Positions 45,532 to 57,961 are shown, numbered from the stretch's first letter. The stretch is 64,000 bases of DNA from Inia geoffrensis (GCA_036417435.1 CM070905.1:23227592-23291591), one strand, 5' to 3'. Numbers and translations are program-made. The notes: generated by a model from the letters alone, not told the origin.

Positions 45532-46226
45532 CCATATGACCCAGCAATACCACTACTACTATTTCTCAGCAATACCTGAGAAAACCATAATTCAAAAAGA
45601 GACATGTACCACAATGTTCATTGCAGCACTATTTACAATAGCCAGGACATGGAAGCACCCTAAGTGCCCATCGACAGATGAATGGATAAAGAAGATGTGG
45701 CACATATACACAATGGAATATTACTCAGCCATAAGAAACAAAATTGAGTTATTTTCAGTGAGGGGGATGGACCTAGAGTCTGTCATACAGAATGAAGTAA
45801 GTCAGAAAGAGAAAAACAAATACTGTATGCTAACACATTTATATGGAATCTAAAAAAAAAAAAAAAAAAAAAGGTTCTGAAGAACCTAGGGTCAGGACAG
45901 GAATAAAGGCAAAGATGTAGAGAATGGACTTGAGGACACAGGGAGGGGGAAGGGTAAGCTGGGACGAAGTGAGAGAGTAGCACTGACACATATATGCTAC
46001 CAAATGTAATAGCTAGCTAATGGGAAGCAGCCGCATGGCACAGGGAGATCAGCTCTGTGCTTTGTGACCACCTAGAGGGGTGGGATAAGGAGGGTGGGAG
46101 GGAGATGCAAGAGGGAGGGGATATGGGGATATATGTACACATATAACTGATTCACTTTGTTATACAGCAGAAACTAATACAACACTGTAAAGCAATTATA
46201 CTCCAATAAAGATGTTTTTTAAAAAA
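45532..46226 (+). mobile_element. Young L1 insertion, 5'-truncated 3' end
   Basis: Starts in late L1 text ('ccatatgacccagcaatacc'), passes 'ctcagccataagaaacaaaa', a 20+ A run at 45852, then the same 3' UTR as the copy at 40338 ('gggaagcagccgcatggcac', 'ccaataaagatg'). Target-site copies aagagta at 45525-45531 and 46227-46233. It interrupts the hAT element, whose sequence resumes exactly. Confidence 0.9.
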
Positions 46227-46271
46227 AAGAGTATAAAGGGCTCCTGAGACCAAAAAGTTTGAGAACTACTG

Positions 46272-46860
46272 CACTAGAATACATAGAACTCTAATTATGT
46301 CTGTTACTACATCACCTTACATTCCATTTTATGCTGCATAGCCTCAGTTCTCTCATTTCCACCCTACAAAGGACACTGCTCTAAAACTAGTTGTTTTGAT
46401 ATACCTAAAATTTAAGATTTATGGTGGGGGGGAGGTGTCCTGGTTTAAAGAGAGAGAGGATTACTGCTCACAATTATAAAAAGATACGAAGAACCCTAAG
46501 AATCACTTGGATTCTACAAGGTCAGGAAGAACATTTCCCTTTGGAGGGAGATTAGCACTTAGTCCAAGAACCTAAACTCTTTCTTTTGTAGTCTTTTTTC
46601 CTTTTCATTAAGACTTGCCAAAGTTAGAGTCCTCAATCCCAGTTTCCTGACACCGTGGGAAGACTTTGGCAAAACAATGCTTACTGCTCAGGGTAGGAAA
46701 GCTGGTCATCTCAGGACACAGAGCGATGTTCATTTCCTTGCCTTGTGGATTCTCCATTAGGAACTCTATGCACTGATCTCTGCCCAATTCTTCTGACAAA
46801 AACCTGAAGTTTAATTCAGTTTAACAAAGCTGGGTGACCTCTTGAAGAAATGACTCAAGG
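46272..46860. other. Unassigned sequence
   Basis: No repeat recognised. A 63-codon minus-strand frame (46608-46799) has no domain. Confidence 0.5.
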
Positions 46861-46864
46861 AAAC

Positions 46865-47090
46865 CACAGATGGGAAAGAAAGAAAAGAATGCAGCCTTAA
46901 ACATAGCTGATGTTAGCTGTAAATACATACAGACATACAATATATGCGTGAGGAAGGCTATATACATAAATATATCAGGGAGGACACAGATAGGAGAGAA
47001 AGAAAAGACGGTAACCCTAAACAGCTGATGCTGGCTATAAATACATACTTACAAACATACGTATAAATGCAAATACCTAGAGTTGGCTGT
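46865..47090. repeat. 120 bp tandem duplication (two diverged copies)
   Basis: 'cacagatgggaaagaaagaa' (46865) and 'cacagataggagagaaagaa' (46985) start two copies exactly 120 bp apart. Both continue through 'gctgatg...gct.taaatacatac'. The second has a 2 bp deletion and several substitutions, so the duplication is not recent. Confidence 0.85.
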
Positions 47091-47321
47091 CCCATCCTCT
47101 CACTAACCCTTGAGCAGCACTGGACTCCTCAAAATCATGTCTTCTAATCTTTTATACTCCAAGGCATTTTAACTGGATTTCACCTTTATAAAAATATTAT
47201 GGAAGAAATCTGAAATTTGTCCACTTTCCTAGAGCTATCATTCTCTGAATTGATACAATAAAAACTGCACTACTCCAATTTGAAGAAGAAAAAAAAACAC
47301 TCCAGAAACTAATGATTTGAA

Positions 47322-47456
47322 TTTTCTTTTCTTTTCTTTTCTTTTTTGGTCGTGCTGCACAGCTTGTGGGATCTTAGTTACCCAACCAGGGAATGAACCC
47401 AGGCCCTTGGCAGTGAAAGCATGGAGTCCTAACCATTGGATCACCAGGGAACTCCC
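47322..47456 (-). mobile_element. CHR-family SINE, short type, antisense
   Basis: (ttttc)n tail at left, 'gtcgtgctgcacagcttgtg', head at right 'caccagggaactccc'. The target-site duplication is imprecise. Confidence 0.92.
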
Positions 47457-48689
47457 TTAAATTTCTATTTCATGATATACTTTCCTGCTATGAAAAAAAT
47501 TTTCTTTAAAAAAATTTTTTCATTCCCACTCCTTTTCAATTAATCAACAATTGCATATTGAACAGAGTGGGGGAAGAAAAAAAAAAGCAAGAGTTAAAGT
47601 GATAACCTAGAATCCTATCCTCATCCTCAGAGAGGTGAGAATCACACTGCTACAGAACAAGTCTCCATACAGATATTCCAAGCTTTTTCTATTCCAACTA
47701 GAGGTTGAATTTTCCTATTCCTCACTTTTGTCAGATGACCCTGCTTCCTCTCTGAGAAGACTGGTAAGCTCTCTCATCTTAACTTCAGATTCACTCTCTG
47801 CTCAAAATCAACCCCAACCCCTTATTTTTCTTTCCTTTATTACATCCACATACAGAATTCATGTCCTTATCAATTTCCTTAAACTATTCAACTAGAACAC
47901 AGTCTTCCTACTGCAGGAAATCTTGAAAATAAATTATTTATAATAAAATGCTATTCAAATTAAATAATTCATTAACTAGGCTAGAGGACAGTGCTTCTTT
48001 TTTCTTTTTTTTTTAATGACTCCATTGTGGAAAGGTTTAAAGATATTTAAATGGTTTTAATATTTGGATCTCTGTTTTGTTTTTTAAAGCCTCAGGATGT
48101 CTCTTTATTCTATTTGTGGGAGATTTCTTCCCCGAGGTCACAAGATCAAATTAGACCAGATTAGTAGACTGGTTTTAAAGTAAAAAATGACCACCTGATG
48201 CTATTTGGAAGCTAATATGGAACAAGATAGTGATATGAATTCAGGTCTCAGGGCCTGTAGTACAATAAGTATTGCTCTATTCATAAAATCACAGAACATA
48301 ATAAATATTTTTGTTTTAAAGATAACCAGTGAATGCTACTAGAATCAAAGCAAAAGGAATTACCTAAAAAAACGCCTGAAATATAAAACTTTAGTCTCCA
48401 GAAATGTTTGAGAAGAAGGTGAAGTTTAACCCAAGTCTGGAAAATTCTAATCACTACCTTACCTTTGACAAATATACCTGCTTGGTTTATGTATTTATCA
48501 CAGAACATTTTAAGTACGCTAAAAAGTATAGAAAATAGGGGACTTCTATTTACAGCCAATAGGGGGTAACATGTAAAGGATTTATGTACCTGCCTCAAAA
48601 AACAAAAGAACAGACAAAATATATGAAACAACGGTTTTGAAGACACTGCTCATCAGACTATGAATGAAGGACAGTGATGCCCAACAGAC
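47457..48689. other. Unassigned, repeat-poor sequence
   Basis: No family recognised in 1.2 kb. The 121-codon minus-strand frame at 48281-48646 is Phe/Leu/Cys-rich and looks like chance. Confidence 0.45.
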
Positions 48690-50975
48690 AGGAAACAAGC
48701 GAGGTGAGTTCTATGAATACCTCAACTTACTGCCTTGAGACTGTTTGCAGGGCATAGGTCAGGGAGCAGGAACCCAGACAGAGCCCAGCAGACTTAGTTG
48801 AGGAGATGGAGCTGAGACTTGGCAGGACAGAGTGCTGGAGAAGAGAGGGCTGTACAGAGAGAACACTCTGGAGACAGGCGTTCAGTATACCCTCAAGAAT
48901 TCAGCAGAGGGGCTTCCCTGGTGGCGCAGTGGTTGAGAGTCCGCCTGCCAATGCAGGGGACATGGGTTTGTGCCCCGGTCCGGGAACATCCCACATGCCG
49001 CAGAGCGGCTGGACCCGTGAGCCATGGCCGCTGAGCCTGTGCGTCCGGAGCCTGTGCTCCACAACGGGAGAGACCACAACAGTGAGAGGCCCGCGTACCA
49101 CAAAAAAAAAAAAAAAAAAAAAAAAAAAAGAATTCAGCAGAGTACTGATCAGTGAATGCATGTAAGGAACCATTCAAAGGAGTTAGAGGGAACACTAACT
49201 GGCACTCAAAGAGAATAGGAATAATGCCTGTTCCTACGAACCAGAATGGAAAACCCCATAATTTGCAGAGCACTGTGTAGAGTATTCAGAAGGGTCTTGG
49301 AAAAATAATTACCCTAGATGGAAAACTGCTCTGGCTCCACCTAACAAATCTTATTAGCAAGACCAGGAAGGGTCAAACTGTATCAATAACTTAACTGTGA
49401 TACAAAACAAAGAAAAAGAAAAAGACTCAGTATCCAACAAGGTAAAACTCTGGGAAAATGTCTGGAATCTAAGCAGGTTTACAAAACATATAAAGAATCA
49501 GGAAGATATGGCCCATAAAAGGAGAAAAATCAGTCAGCTGAAACCAACACAGAATTGACACAAATGTTAAAATTAGCAGACAAGGGGATTAAAATAGCAA
49601 TTATACGTGTATTCTATATTCAAAAAACTACGTAGAAATATGTAAAATATTTCTTTAAGGAGAAATCGACTATACCAGATGAAAATCTCAATTTGCACAA
49701 AGGAATGAAGGGTACCAGAAAGAATAACTACATGAGTACTTATATAAGGTTTTTTCTTATTATTTAAACTCTTTCTGAGATAGCTTACTGTTGATATGAA
49801 ATGGCATGGGGTTCATAATAAAAGGAGAAAATGTATGACAAAAATAGCACAAAGGCTGAAAGGAAAGGGGAGTATTTCTTCTATTGTCTAAGAACTATTG
49901 TAAACTTTTTTTTTTAGTTTATTGTAAACTTTTTATACTGTAGGTGAGGTGGGATAACATCATTTAAAGGCAAACTGTAATAAGTTGAAGATGTATACTA
50001 CAAGTCAGATTTAAAGCAGCCATTAAAACAAAACAAAACAAAAAGTAGCCAACAAAGGAATAAAAGAGAATGATAAAAAATAATTAATTAATCCAATATA
50101 AGACAGAAAGAAAGAAAAAATTGGAACTAGAACAGATGGGACAAATAGAAAACAAATAGCAAGATGGTAGGTTTAAATCTAACCATATCAAAAATCACTT
50201 TAAATATAAATGGTTCAAAAAAGTCAACTGAAAAACAGATTGTCAAATGAATTAGCAAAGCAAACCTCAACTATATGCTGTATACACTTATTAGAATAGC
50301 TAAAAATAAAGACTTGTGATACCAAATGTTGACAAGGATGTGGAGGAATTCAAAATCTCCTATACTGCCAGTAAGATTGAAAAATGGCAAAACCACTTTG
50401 CAAAACAGTTTGGCAGTTTCTTAAACATACACTTATATGATCCAACTATTACACTCCTAGATATTTAACAAAGAGGAATGAAAGCATATGCCTACAAACA
50501 CTTCTACAGAAATGTTCATAGGAGCATTATTTATAATAGCCCCAAGCTGGAAATAACCTAAATGTCTGTCAATAGGTGAAAAACAAAGTGTGGTCTAGCC
50601 ATAAAATGGAATACTACTAAGCAATGAAAAGGAATGAGCTTTGACCACTAACAATATGAATGAATCTCAACATAATGATGCTTAGTAAATGAAGCATAAT
50701 GTCCCCCACCCTCAAAAAAGAGCATATACTGAATGACTGCATTTATATAAACTTCTAGAAAATGCAAACTCATCTATTGTAACATAAAACAGATCAGTGA
50801 TTGCCTAGGGATGAGGTTAGGTGGTGGGAAGGGGCAGAAGGCTTTAGGGGTGATGGATATATTCTTTATCTTAATTGTGATGACAGTTTCATGATTGATT
50901 ACCTACGTCAAAATTTTTCAAATTGTACACTTTAAGTATATGCAGTTTATTGTATGTCAATTATACTCATCAAAC
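48690..50975 (+). mobile_element. Old L1/HAL1-like element, sense, with internal deletion
   Basis: 5' part (48690-49740) resembles ORF1-side sequence of old L1 or HAL1 ('aacccagacagagcccagca', 'ggataaaatagcaatt' style text near 49590). Then come ORF2-start text ('agatgggacaaatagaaaac', 'cctcaactatatgctgta') and, abruptly at about 50282, 3' UTR ('ccaaatgttgacaaggatgt', 'agcattatttataatagccc', 'gcagtttattgtatgtcaat'). Most of ORF2 is missing. Confidence 0.7.
48910..49127 (+). mobile_element. CHR-family SINE, deletion type
   Basis: Complete with a 25+ A tail. Target-site duplication aagaattcagcagag, 15 bp perfect, at 48895-48909 and 49128-49142. The intact long A-tail suggests a young copy. Confidence 0.97.
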
Positions 50976-50984
50976 TTAAAAAAA

Positions 50985-51819
50985 TTCCGTCTGTGCCTCT
51001 TTCCTATTGGGCAGATTTTTATTTATAATTTAATATGTTTAATGATTATAGGTTTATTCAGGTTTTTATTCCTTCCTGAGTCAGTTTTGGTAAGTTAGTT
51101 TTATTTCTAATTTCTATTATTATTTCTTCTTTGACCTATGAGTTACTTAGAGCATGCTTTTAAATTTCCAAAAAAAATTATTTTGATCATCATTTGGTTT
51201 AATTTCAATCTTAACTGAAATGAATAAGAGAACATAGTCTGCATAACACCATTCAGTGGTTTTGTTGAAACTTGCTTTATGAATTCAGTATTCAATTTTT
51301 AAAAACTACTTAAAAAGAAAGTATATTCTCATGTATTAGGTGCGGGGCTCTGTACAGGCCCACAAAATCATAGTTGTTTGTTCAACTCTTCTCAAATTTT
51401 TTGTCTGTTTGACCATCAATTATTGAAAAAGATATTAAAATTTCCTGCTTTGTAGATTTATCTTTTTCTTATAATTGTATCTATATATTTCCTTCCTGTA
51501 TTCTCTATATATACTTTGTAGTCTATCTGTATTCTGTCTATATATATTTTGAGGCCATAGTATCGAATGCATACTGATTTGGAATTATTATAGCTTCCTG
51601 GTTAATTATTCCATTTATATATTTTGTCATGATTTTTAACTATAATAATAATTTTTACCTTCAGGTTAATTTTGCCTACTATTACCCTGCTATACCAGCT
51701 TTCATTTAGAATATATTTTTCCATGCCTTTACTTTCAATCTCTCTGATTCCTTATGCTTTATTAGGTATGCCTTTTATAAACTGCATAGAGCTAGATTAT
51801 TTTCTATTCAATATGACAA
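50985..51819 (-). mobile_element. L1 (5' side), antisense, split by a MaLR provirus
   Basis: 'tcttctttgacctatgagtt', 'tagagcatgcttttaaattt', 'ttgaccatcaattattgaaa', 'ctgctataccagctttcatt' are antisense L1 text. The same tract appears to resume at 54460-54620 after the LTR element. Confidence 0.65.
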
Positions 51820-52432
51820 TGTTCCAATTATCTATTACTGCATTAAAAAAAAACTACCCCCAAACAGTGGTAAACAATGATCATTTATTATTCTCATGAT
51901 TCTGTGGGCCAGAAATTCTAGTAGGGCAAGCTGAGACAGCGTGTCTCTGATCCGCAACGTCTGGGACCTCAGATGGGATGGATGACTTGAATGGATGAAG
52001 ATGGTTGGGATGTCTCAAGAGGAACTATTTGTCTGGGACCTCAGTTCCTCTCTCCAGATGATGTTAGCTAGGGATGGACTGTCCAGCATGGTTCCTTCAC
52101 ACTCACATAGCTGACAGTTAGTTGATACTGGCTGTTTGCTGGTAGCTCACTGGGGCTATCAGCCAGGGCCTACATGTGACCTCTCCACTTGGCTTGGGCT
52201 TCTCACAGCATGATGGCTGGGTTCTGAGAGCAAGTATTCCAAGAGGCATACATAGGCAGAAGCTTCAGGACTTCTTATGACCTAGCCTCAGAAGTCCCAT
52301 TCAATTGGCCAAGCAAGCCACTAAAGACAGCCCAGATTCAAGGGGAGGAGAGAAATAGACTCCACCTCTGAATGGCAAGAAGGGAAGAAATCGACAATGG
52401 CCACTTTGGAGACAAAGCTACCATAAACCACC
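51820..52432 (-). mobile_element. MaLR (MLT1-like) 3' LTR, antisense
   Basis: Begins 'tgttccaattatctattact' (the complement of an MLT1-like LTR end) and continues 'attctcatgattctgtgggc', 'cttggcttgggcttctcaca', 'agcccagattcaaggggagg'. It is clearly the same family as the LTR at 53846-54455, in the same orientation, which makes this the 3' LTR. Confidence 0.7.
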
Positions 52433-53845
52433 CTCTGGCCCCAAAAAGTCCCTCCCACATGCAAAATACACTCACCCTCTCCTAAGACCTCCAAAAGTCT
52501 CATCTGATTATGGCATCAGCTTGATGTCCAGAATCTTGATATCTAATTCAGGTCCAGGTGTGATTGAGGTTCCTCAGATGCAGTTCCTCAGGTACAGCTA
52601 CTGGAGTATAATTCCTCTTGATCTGAATAAAGAGACAAATTATCTGCTCCCACACACTCAACATACAAATGTACAATAGTGAGACTGACGCAGGATAACC
52701 ACAATAGACACTCTCATTCAAAATACGAAAAAAAGGGGGAAGGAACAGGAGACGCATAGCAGTTTTTTTCCACAGCAATTCTGTAATTTAATCAGACAAA
52801 TATCACCAGTGTCTTGGTTACAGCTCAGACCTACTCCCTGAGAGTGATTCTTCAAAACTCTTGGCTCCACCCTGAGTTATCATTCCTTTTACATAAAAGT
52901 TGGTTAATATTTGCAGGGGAGTAGCTTTCTCAGCCTGCCTCCTGCCTGTATATGGTTGGGAATTCCAAAGGCCTATTTTTACTTTTAATTGTCTCTGTTC
53001 CTTTTGCTCCGTGCTGAAGCTGCTGCAATTAGTACACACAATTTATTAAAAATCTTGCAGATTTCCTATGAATCTTATAGGAAGTTCACTCCAGTAGACA
53101 GAGCCATACCCACTTTCTCTCTTTCAATTTCTGTGTAAGCTACTGTAAGAAAACACCCTTAAAATCCTTAGAAGCCCTATTGTTTAACTAAGAGGGTCTA
53201 GGAGGTATTCCCTTAAGATCTTTAGACATCTTTTTATCTAGCTGAAAGGTTCTATGAGGCACTGCCTTAAATCTTTCCAAAGTCTTAACAAAGGGATTTA
53301 CAGTTGCATTCTTGAGATCTTACTTTGAGGTCATGTTTCATTGGCAGCATGTTGAATTTTATCTTTGCTCTGAAGCCATTTCTTTAGAAGTCATTGGCTA
53401 CCTGGAGCAACGAGGGATGAGAAAAAGTTTTATTTCCTAACATAACAGATCCTGGGTTAGAAATATTTCCCCTCTAAGTTCTGCCTAAAAACTGACTAGT
53501 TCATTTTTTAGCTCATTCATCTCTGTATGTTTACCTTATCATAGGCAGATAGAACTAGCTAAGTAACACTTTTCAGCATTCTGCCTAGAAAACTCTTTAG
53601 ATAAAATGAATTCATTAGATACATTTTCTATCTTCCATGTTGCCACATGTGACAGTGTTAACAAACCTTGTACCACCAACACCACATAACAAAGGTTCCC
53701 TTTTATCCAGCCTCCTGTAATACTTTTCTGTGTTTCAAGCCTTCACTAACAGTCTCCTCAAGGTCCCTCCAGCTTCTACCCACTGCCAGGTCCCAAAGCC
53801 AATCCATATTTTAGGTTACAGCAGCACCTCACATCCAGGTACCAA
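52433..53845 (-). mobile_element. MaLR-like internal region, antisense
   Basis: 1.4 kb between two related LTRs, with 'cctctggccccaaaaagtcc', 'ttgatgtccagaatcttgat', 'ttcctcaggtacagctactg', 'ttggctccaccctgag'. No gag-like frame remains open beyond 76 codons; old non-coding fossil. Confidence 0.6.
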
Positions 53846-54459
53846 ATTCTATTTCAATTATCTATTGCTGTAAACAAACTACCCCAAAGCTTACTGGCAT
53901 AAAACTACAACTATTTTATTATGCTCATAATTCTGGAGGTCAGAAATTCAGACAAGGTACAGTAGGGATGGTTTGTATCTGCTCCACATCTGGGGCCTCA
54001 GGTAGGGTGGCTCTAATGGCTGATGATGGCTAGATTGGGTCCGTATGCCTGGCGTCTGGGTTTTTCTCCACATGATGTCTGCTGGGACTGGAATGTCCAA
54101 GGTGATTCCTTCACTCACTCACATGGATGGCAGCTGATGCTGGCTGTTGGCTGGGAGTTCAGCTGAGCCTTTCCATCTGGCTTGGGCTTTTCACACATGA
54201 CAGCTAGGTCCCCAGATTGAGTGTTCCATGGGAGACCATTCCAGAAAAGAATGTTCAAAAAGGCTAGATGGAAGCTGAAAAACTTCTCATGACCTAGCCT
54301 TGAAAGTCCCAGAATGTCACTTCTGGTACATTCTATTGGTCACACAAGTCACTAAAGCCAGCCCAGATTCAAGATGAATGGAAGAATAAACTCCACCGGT
54401 ATGTGGGAGGATGGCACACATGTCAGCCATCTTGGAAACATGATATAACAGTCTTAACT
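53846..54459 (-). mobile_element. MaLR (MLT1-like) 5' LTR, antisense
   Basis: 'tttcaattatctattgctgt', 'ctcataattctggaggtcag', 'catctggcttgggcttttca', 'agcccagattcaagatgaat', 'cagccatcttggaaacatga'. Pairs with the LTR at 51820, completing a two-LTR provirus. Confidence 0.7.
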
Positions 54460-54620
54460 GGTAAGTGTAATTCATTTACTTTAGTATGATTACTGATGCA
54501 TTTGGATTTATTTCTACCATCTTTTACTGTGTTTTTTATTTATCCTATCTTTTCTACTATATTTATCACATTTTTGATCCCTGCTTTCTTTTACATTTAC
54601 ATTCTTCACTCTCTTATATC
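54460..54620 (-). mobile_element. L1 antisense, continuation after provirus
   Basis: 'tactttagtatgattactga', 'tgcatttggatttatttcta', 'ccatcttttactgtg' continue the antisense L1 tract cut at 51819. Confidence 0.6.
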
Positions 54621-54779
54621 AATAAAAAGCAGCTCCTTTAAGGTCATGCCATTCAACTGTATCATCTATTCCCTTCCTAGTTACTGCCATCTACTAAATT
54701 CCTCTCTCTCATTCTAGTCATCCTAAATTCCACCACTCACCTGGGTTTATTAGATAACGGGTAAGTGGAAGTTGTTGGG

Positions 54780-55245
54780 TGGGACTTCTGGAAAAGAGGT
54801 TTTCTTTTTTTTGCTTTTGCCCTACCTCCTTCTTTCTGGTTATAATTTAGAAAACATGCCTTGAGCTCCAACAGTCACCTTGAACCATAAAAGTGTCCCT
54901 AAGGATGGAAGCAGCATAATAAGAATGATGGAACAAAATGAGTTGGGGCCCTAAGAGTCTGGGTCCCTAATCTTTGGGGAGCTACCACACCAACCTTATA
55001 ATGCTTATCTCTGTATTTCTTTATAAATTAAATATACTACATACAATCTGAGGGTTACAGTTGAGTAGAATTAATAAATCATGTATATAACTTACTCAGA
55101 ATGTATAAATGCTGCAAAAGATTTGAAACAATGATGATTTTATATGAACAAAGATAGCATATTTTATGAGAAAACAAACCCATGTGCATATAAGCCATTG
55201 TTATTGGGGGTTAGTGTCATACGAAGCTGAATCTAATTCTAAGTA
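54780..55245 (+). mobile_element. Old LTR (ERVL/MaLR type), sense
   Basis: 'ttgaaccataaaagtgtccc', 'gagtctgggtccctaatctt', 'ggagctaccacaccaacctt', then an R-U5-like end 'agccattgttattgggggtt' and 'gaagctgaatctaattctaa'. Family uncertain. Confidence 0.5.
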
Positions 55246-55559
55246 GCATAGTTTTTCCAGTGCACCTTGCCCAGGGTTCTGTTAATAAAGAAATAGAAAC
55301 TGGACATTGAGTAGACAACTTAGAAGTTCTGCAACACTGGGTGATTTCAATAATGCATGGGTGGCCCATTAAGACCTTGGCCTTCAAGTTCCTTTATGTT
55401 ATTTCTAATGATGTTCTCTTCCATTTTACCTCAGTTAACCGCTGCCAAGGTCACACCCCAAATCTTACCAACACTATAAATTGTTCCACCTCCAAAACAG
55501 CTAATTTGTATATCCTGCTCTCAGACTTCTCCTTTTAGCTCACTTATTTAATTACTCTT
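55246..55559. other. Unassigned sequence
   Basis: No repeat recognised. Confidence 0.5.
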
Positions 55560-57295
55560 ACTATGACCTCACATTGACTTTAGCTCACTGATCCTCCCTG
55601 ATCCTTCTACTTTCAATCTTTTGGCCATCTCCTTTATGCCCTTTCCTTCTTATTCATAATTCTTTATCTTTACATTCCATGAATCATCATTTTAATAATA
55701 CTCCTTACATCCTCTGGGTTCCATACCAGTATACCCAATTTGTCTACTAGTAATCTCCATTTAGATGTCCCACAGACACCTCAAAGTCAACATGTCTAAA
55801 ATTAAGATATCTTCTCCCACCACCTGTTTTACCTCCTAGGTTGGTGAATAGCACCACCATCTACCCAAATGTCCTAACTGGCCATAACTCTCTTCCCTCT
55901 CTTTCACTCCTCCCCACAATAATCAGGGCCTGATCCTACCTCTGGAGTAACTCTGAAAAAATCCATCTTTCCAATCCCAATTCCAGGCCTCTAGTTTGTG
56001 CTTCCATATCTGAAACGGCTTACTTACCATTCTTTTTTGCATAAGGTACTGTTCTTCCTGCTTTTACTCTGATGCATTCTCCCCATTCTCCATACTGCAT
56101 ACAAAGTAATCCAAAATGCAAATCCAATCATGGCACTCTCCACTCAGAGATACAAAGGAAAGTTTCAGGAGCCATGGCAGCACGAGGGAGTGCAGAGACT
56201 AAAGTTGCCAGGACATTTTCTGGTCTCTTATCTCTCTGCACTCTACTAGCTTCATTCCCTCAGGTTACTTTAAGTCATTGGGAACGTGGCCACCAGCAGC
56301 TCCAGGGTAATCTCAGAAAGTAAAGACACACAATTTGATATATGCAAATAGATTCCATTTTTATTCAAAATATTCACTGCCCCTCCCTGGTGGAGGATTA
56401 GACACTCCTGTCCAGTTGATGTCAGGCTTGGGCATGTGACTTGCGTTAGCCAATGAAATGTGAGGAAATGATACATTCCACTTCTGAACAGAAGCTTTCA
56501 GAGCAATGGTATGGTTCTACCAAGTCTCATTTTCCTCTACCACAAGGGCAGCGTCTCAGATAAGCACTACATCTCTAGCCTTGGTCCTGGAACAGAGCCA
56601 CATGACAGATATGCAGCATGAGCCAAAAATAATTTCTTGTTATTATAAGCCACTGAAATTGGGGATTTATTTGTTACCACAACATAATCTAGCCTAAACT
56701 GATTTATACAGTATATCATAGGAATGACTCTGGCCTGGTTTTGATGACATGCTCTGCTTAAAACCCTTCAAGGACATTCATGTGCCTACTGGAGTCCGAA
56801 TTCCAGCATACAGTAGTTATAAAGGCCCTTGCTGATATGGTCCTACTTGTCTCTCCAGCCTCATTTCCTGGGACTCCCCTTTATATTGCATATTCTAACT
56901 ATACTGGCCTATTTTAAGATTTCTCAACACATAATGTTGGCCTTTAACTTCATGTATTTGTACATGCTGGTCTTCATAAAAAGAATGTTATTCTTCCTAT
57001 GCCACCCCAATCAACCCAAAATGTCTATACTTCCTTCAAGAATCCACTTAAACAGAATTTCCTCTGTGGAGGTTCATATAAACCTGCCTCCATTAAACAC
57101 AACTGGTTGATCCCTCCTGCACCACAGGATTTTGAACATCCTCTAGCAGCCCTTACCTTGCTATTCTGTAAAAATTTACATTTATCTTTCCAACTTTTCT
57201 TTAAAGAAAAGACCTTGTCTTATTCATCTTTGGAGTCTAAGAATCTAATGCAGTGCTTGGCACATAATAGAGGATCAATATAAGTTTATGAAAAG
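55560..57295 (+). mobile_element. L2 LINE, sense, split by an LTR
   Basis: Left piece to about 56140 ('gatgtcccacagacacctca', 'tcaacatgtctaaaattaag', 'tccaatcatggcactctcca') and right piece 56716-57295 ('aaacccttcaaggacattca', 'cttgtctctccagcctcatt', 'gtgcttggcacataatagag') follow L2 order to its 3' end. The LTR at 56140-56715 lies between. Confidence 0.75.
56140..56715 (+). mobile_element. Old LTR (MLT1-like), sense, inserted in L2
   Basis: 'cctccctggtggaggattag', 'gcgttagccaatgaaatgtg', 'cagaagctttcagagcaatg', 'ataagccactgaaattgggg', 'aacataatctagcctaaact' follow a mammalian MaLR/ERVL LTR. The pieces of L2 on both sides are consecutive. Confidence 0.6.
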
Positions 57296-57520
57296 TGCTA
57301 ACATACAGTCTTTTTCCAGCAAAGTTGGATACAAAAAGATGAGACAGGCTCTTCTACTATGCTTTTAAAAGATAATACAAAAGATCTAAACTATTCAACT
57401 CTTATTTTGCTTCCATTTTCTTTATCAAGAATAATCCTCCATATTGGAAAGAGCAGAACACATATGGTTAATAGGAAACTGAAGCCTGAGATAGAAGAAA
57501 AGATAATAAAACAGCATCTA
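57296..57520. other. Unassigned sequence
   Basis: Nothing recognised. Confidence 0.5.
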
Positions 57521-57727
57521 GGGCGTCCCTGGTGGCGCAGTGGTTGAGAGTCCGCCTGCCGATGCAGGGGACACAGGTTCGTGCCCCGGTCCGGGAGGAT
57601 CCCACATGCCATGGAGCGGCTGGGCCCGTGAGCCATGGCCGCTGAGCGTGCGCTTCCGGAGCCTGTGCTCCGCAACAGTGTGAGGTCCGCGTACCGCAAA
57701 AAGAAAAAATAAAAAAATTTTAAAAAG
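57521..57727 (+). mobile_element. CHR-family SINE, deletion type
   Basis: 'gggcgtccctggtggcgcag' head and a short internal deletion near 'gcaacagtgtgaggtccgcg' (the 'gggagaggccacaac' segment is lost). Target-site copies agcatcta at 57513-57520 and 57728-57735. Confidence 0.95.
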
Positions 57728-57961
57728 AGCATCTAGTAGCTTCTTAGTGTTCAAATCTCTATGACCGGATAAATTATAGCCTAAGACATTGAGATCTCCA
57801 TGATATCTCACGTAAAATACAAGAGACACTAAAAGACTAGAAACAAGAAAATTCTATTGCAATTTTCTCAATTTCAAATGATAAACAAAAGACCAGATTC
57901 TAAAAACTACAGATTAAGAATTTAACACGGATTCTCACACCATATACAAAAATAGTCTCAA

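Larger units (their letters stand above)
44903..46271 (-). mobile_element. hAT transposon (Charlie1-like), antisense, broken by SINE and L1
   Basis: The right end 'gagaccaaaaagtttgagaactactg' style terminus (46246-46271) and the left end 'cagtttggaaagagtggtcc' are inverted relatives. Internal text 'gttaacatgtaatgggctga', 'cacaaaagctctttgggatc' is characteristic. Removing the SINE (45198-45292) and L1 (45532-46226) leaves about 580 bp, a deletion derivative without transposase. Family name from memory. Confidence 0.7.

Noticed and set aside
45536..45853. 105-codon frame
   Set aside because: Sense translation of L1 3' sequence, found again at 59442-59756. Not a gene.
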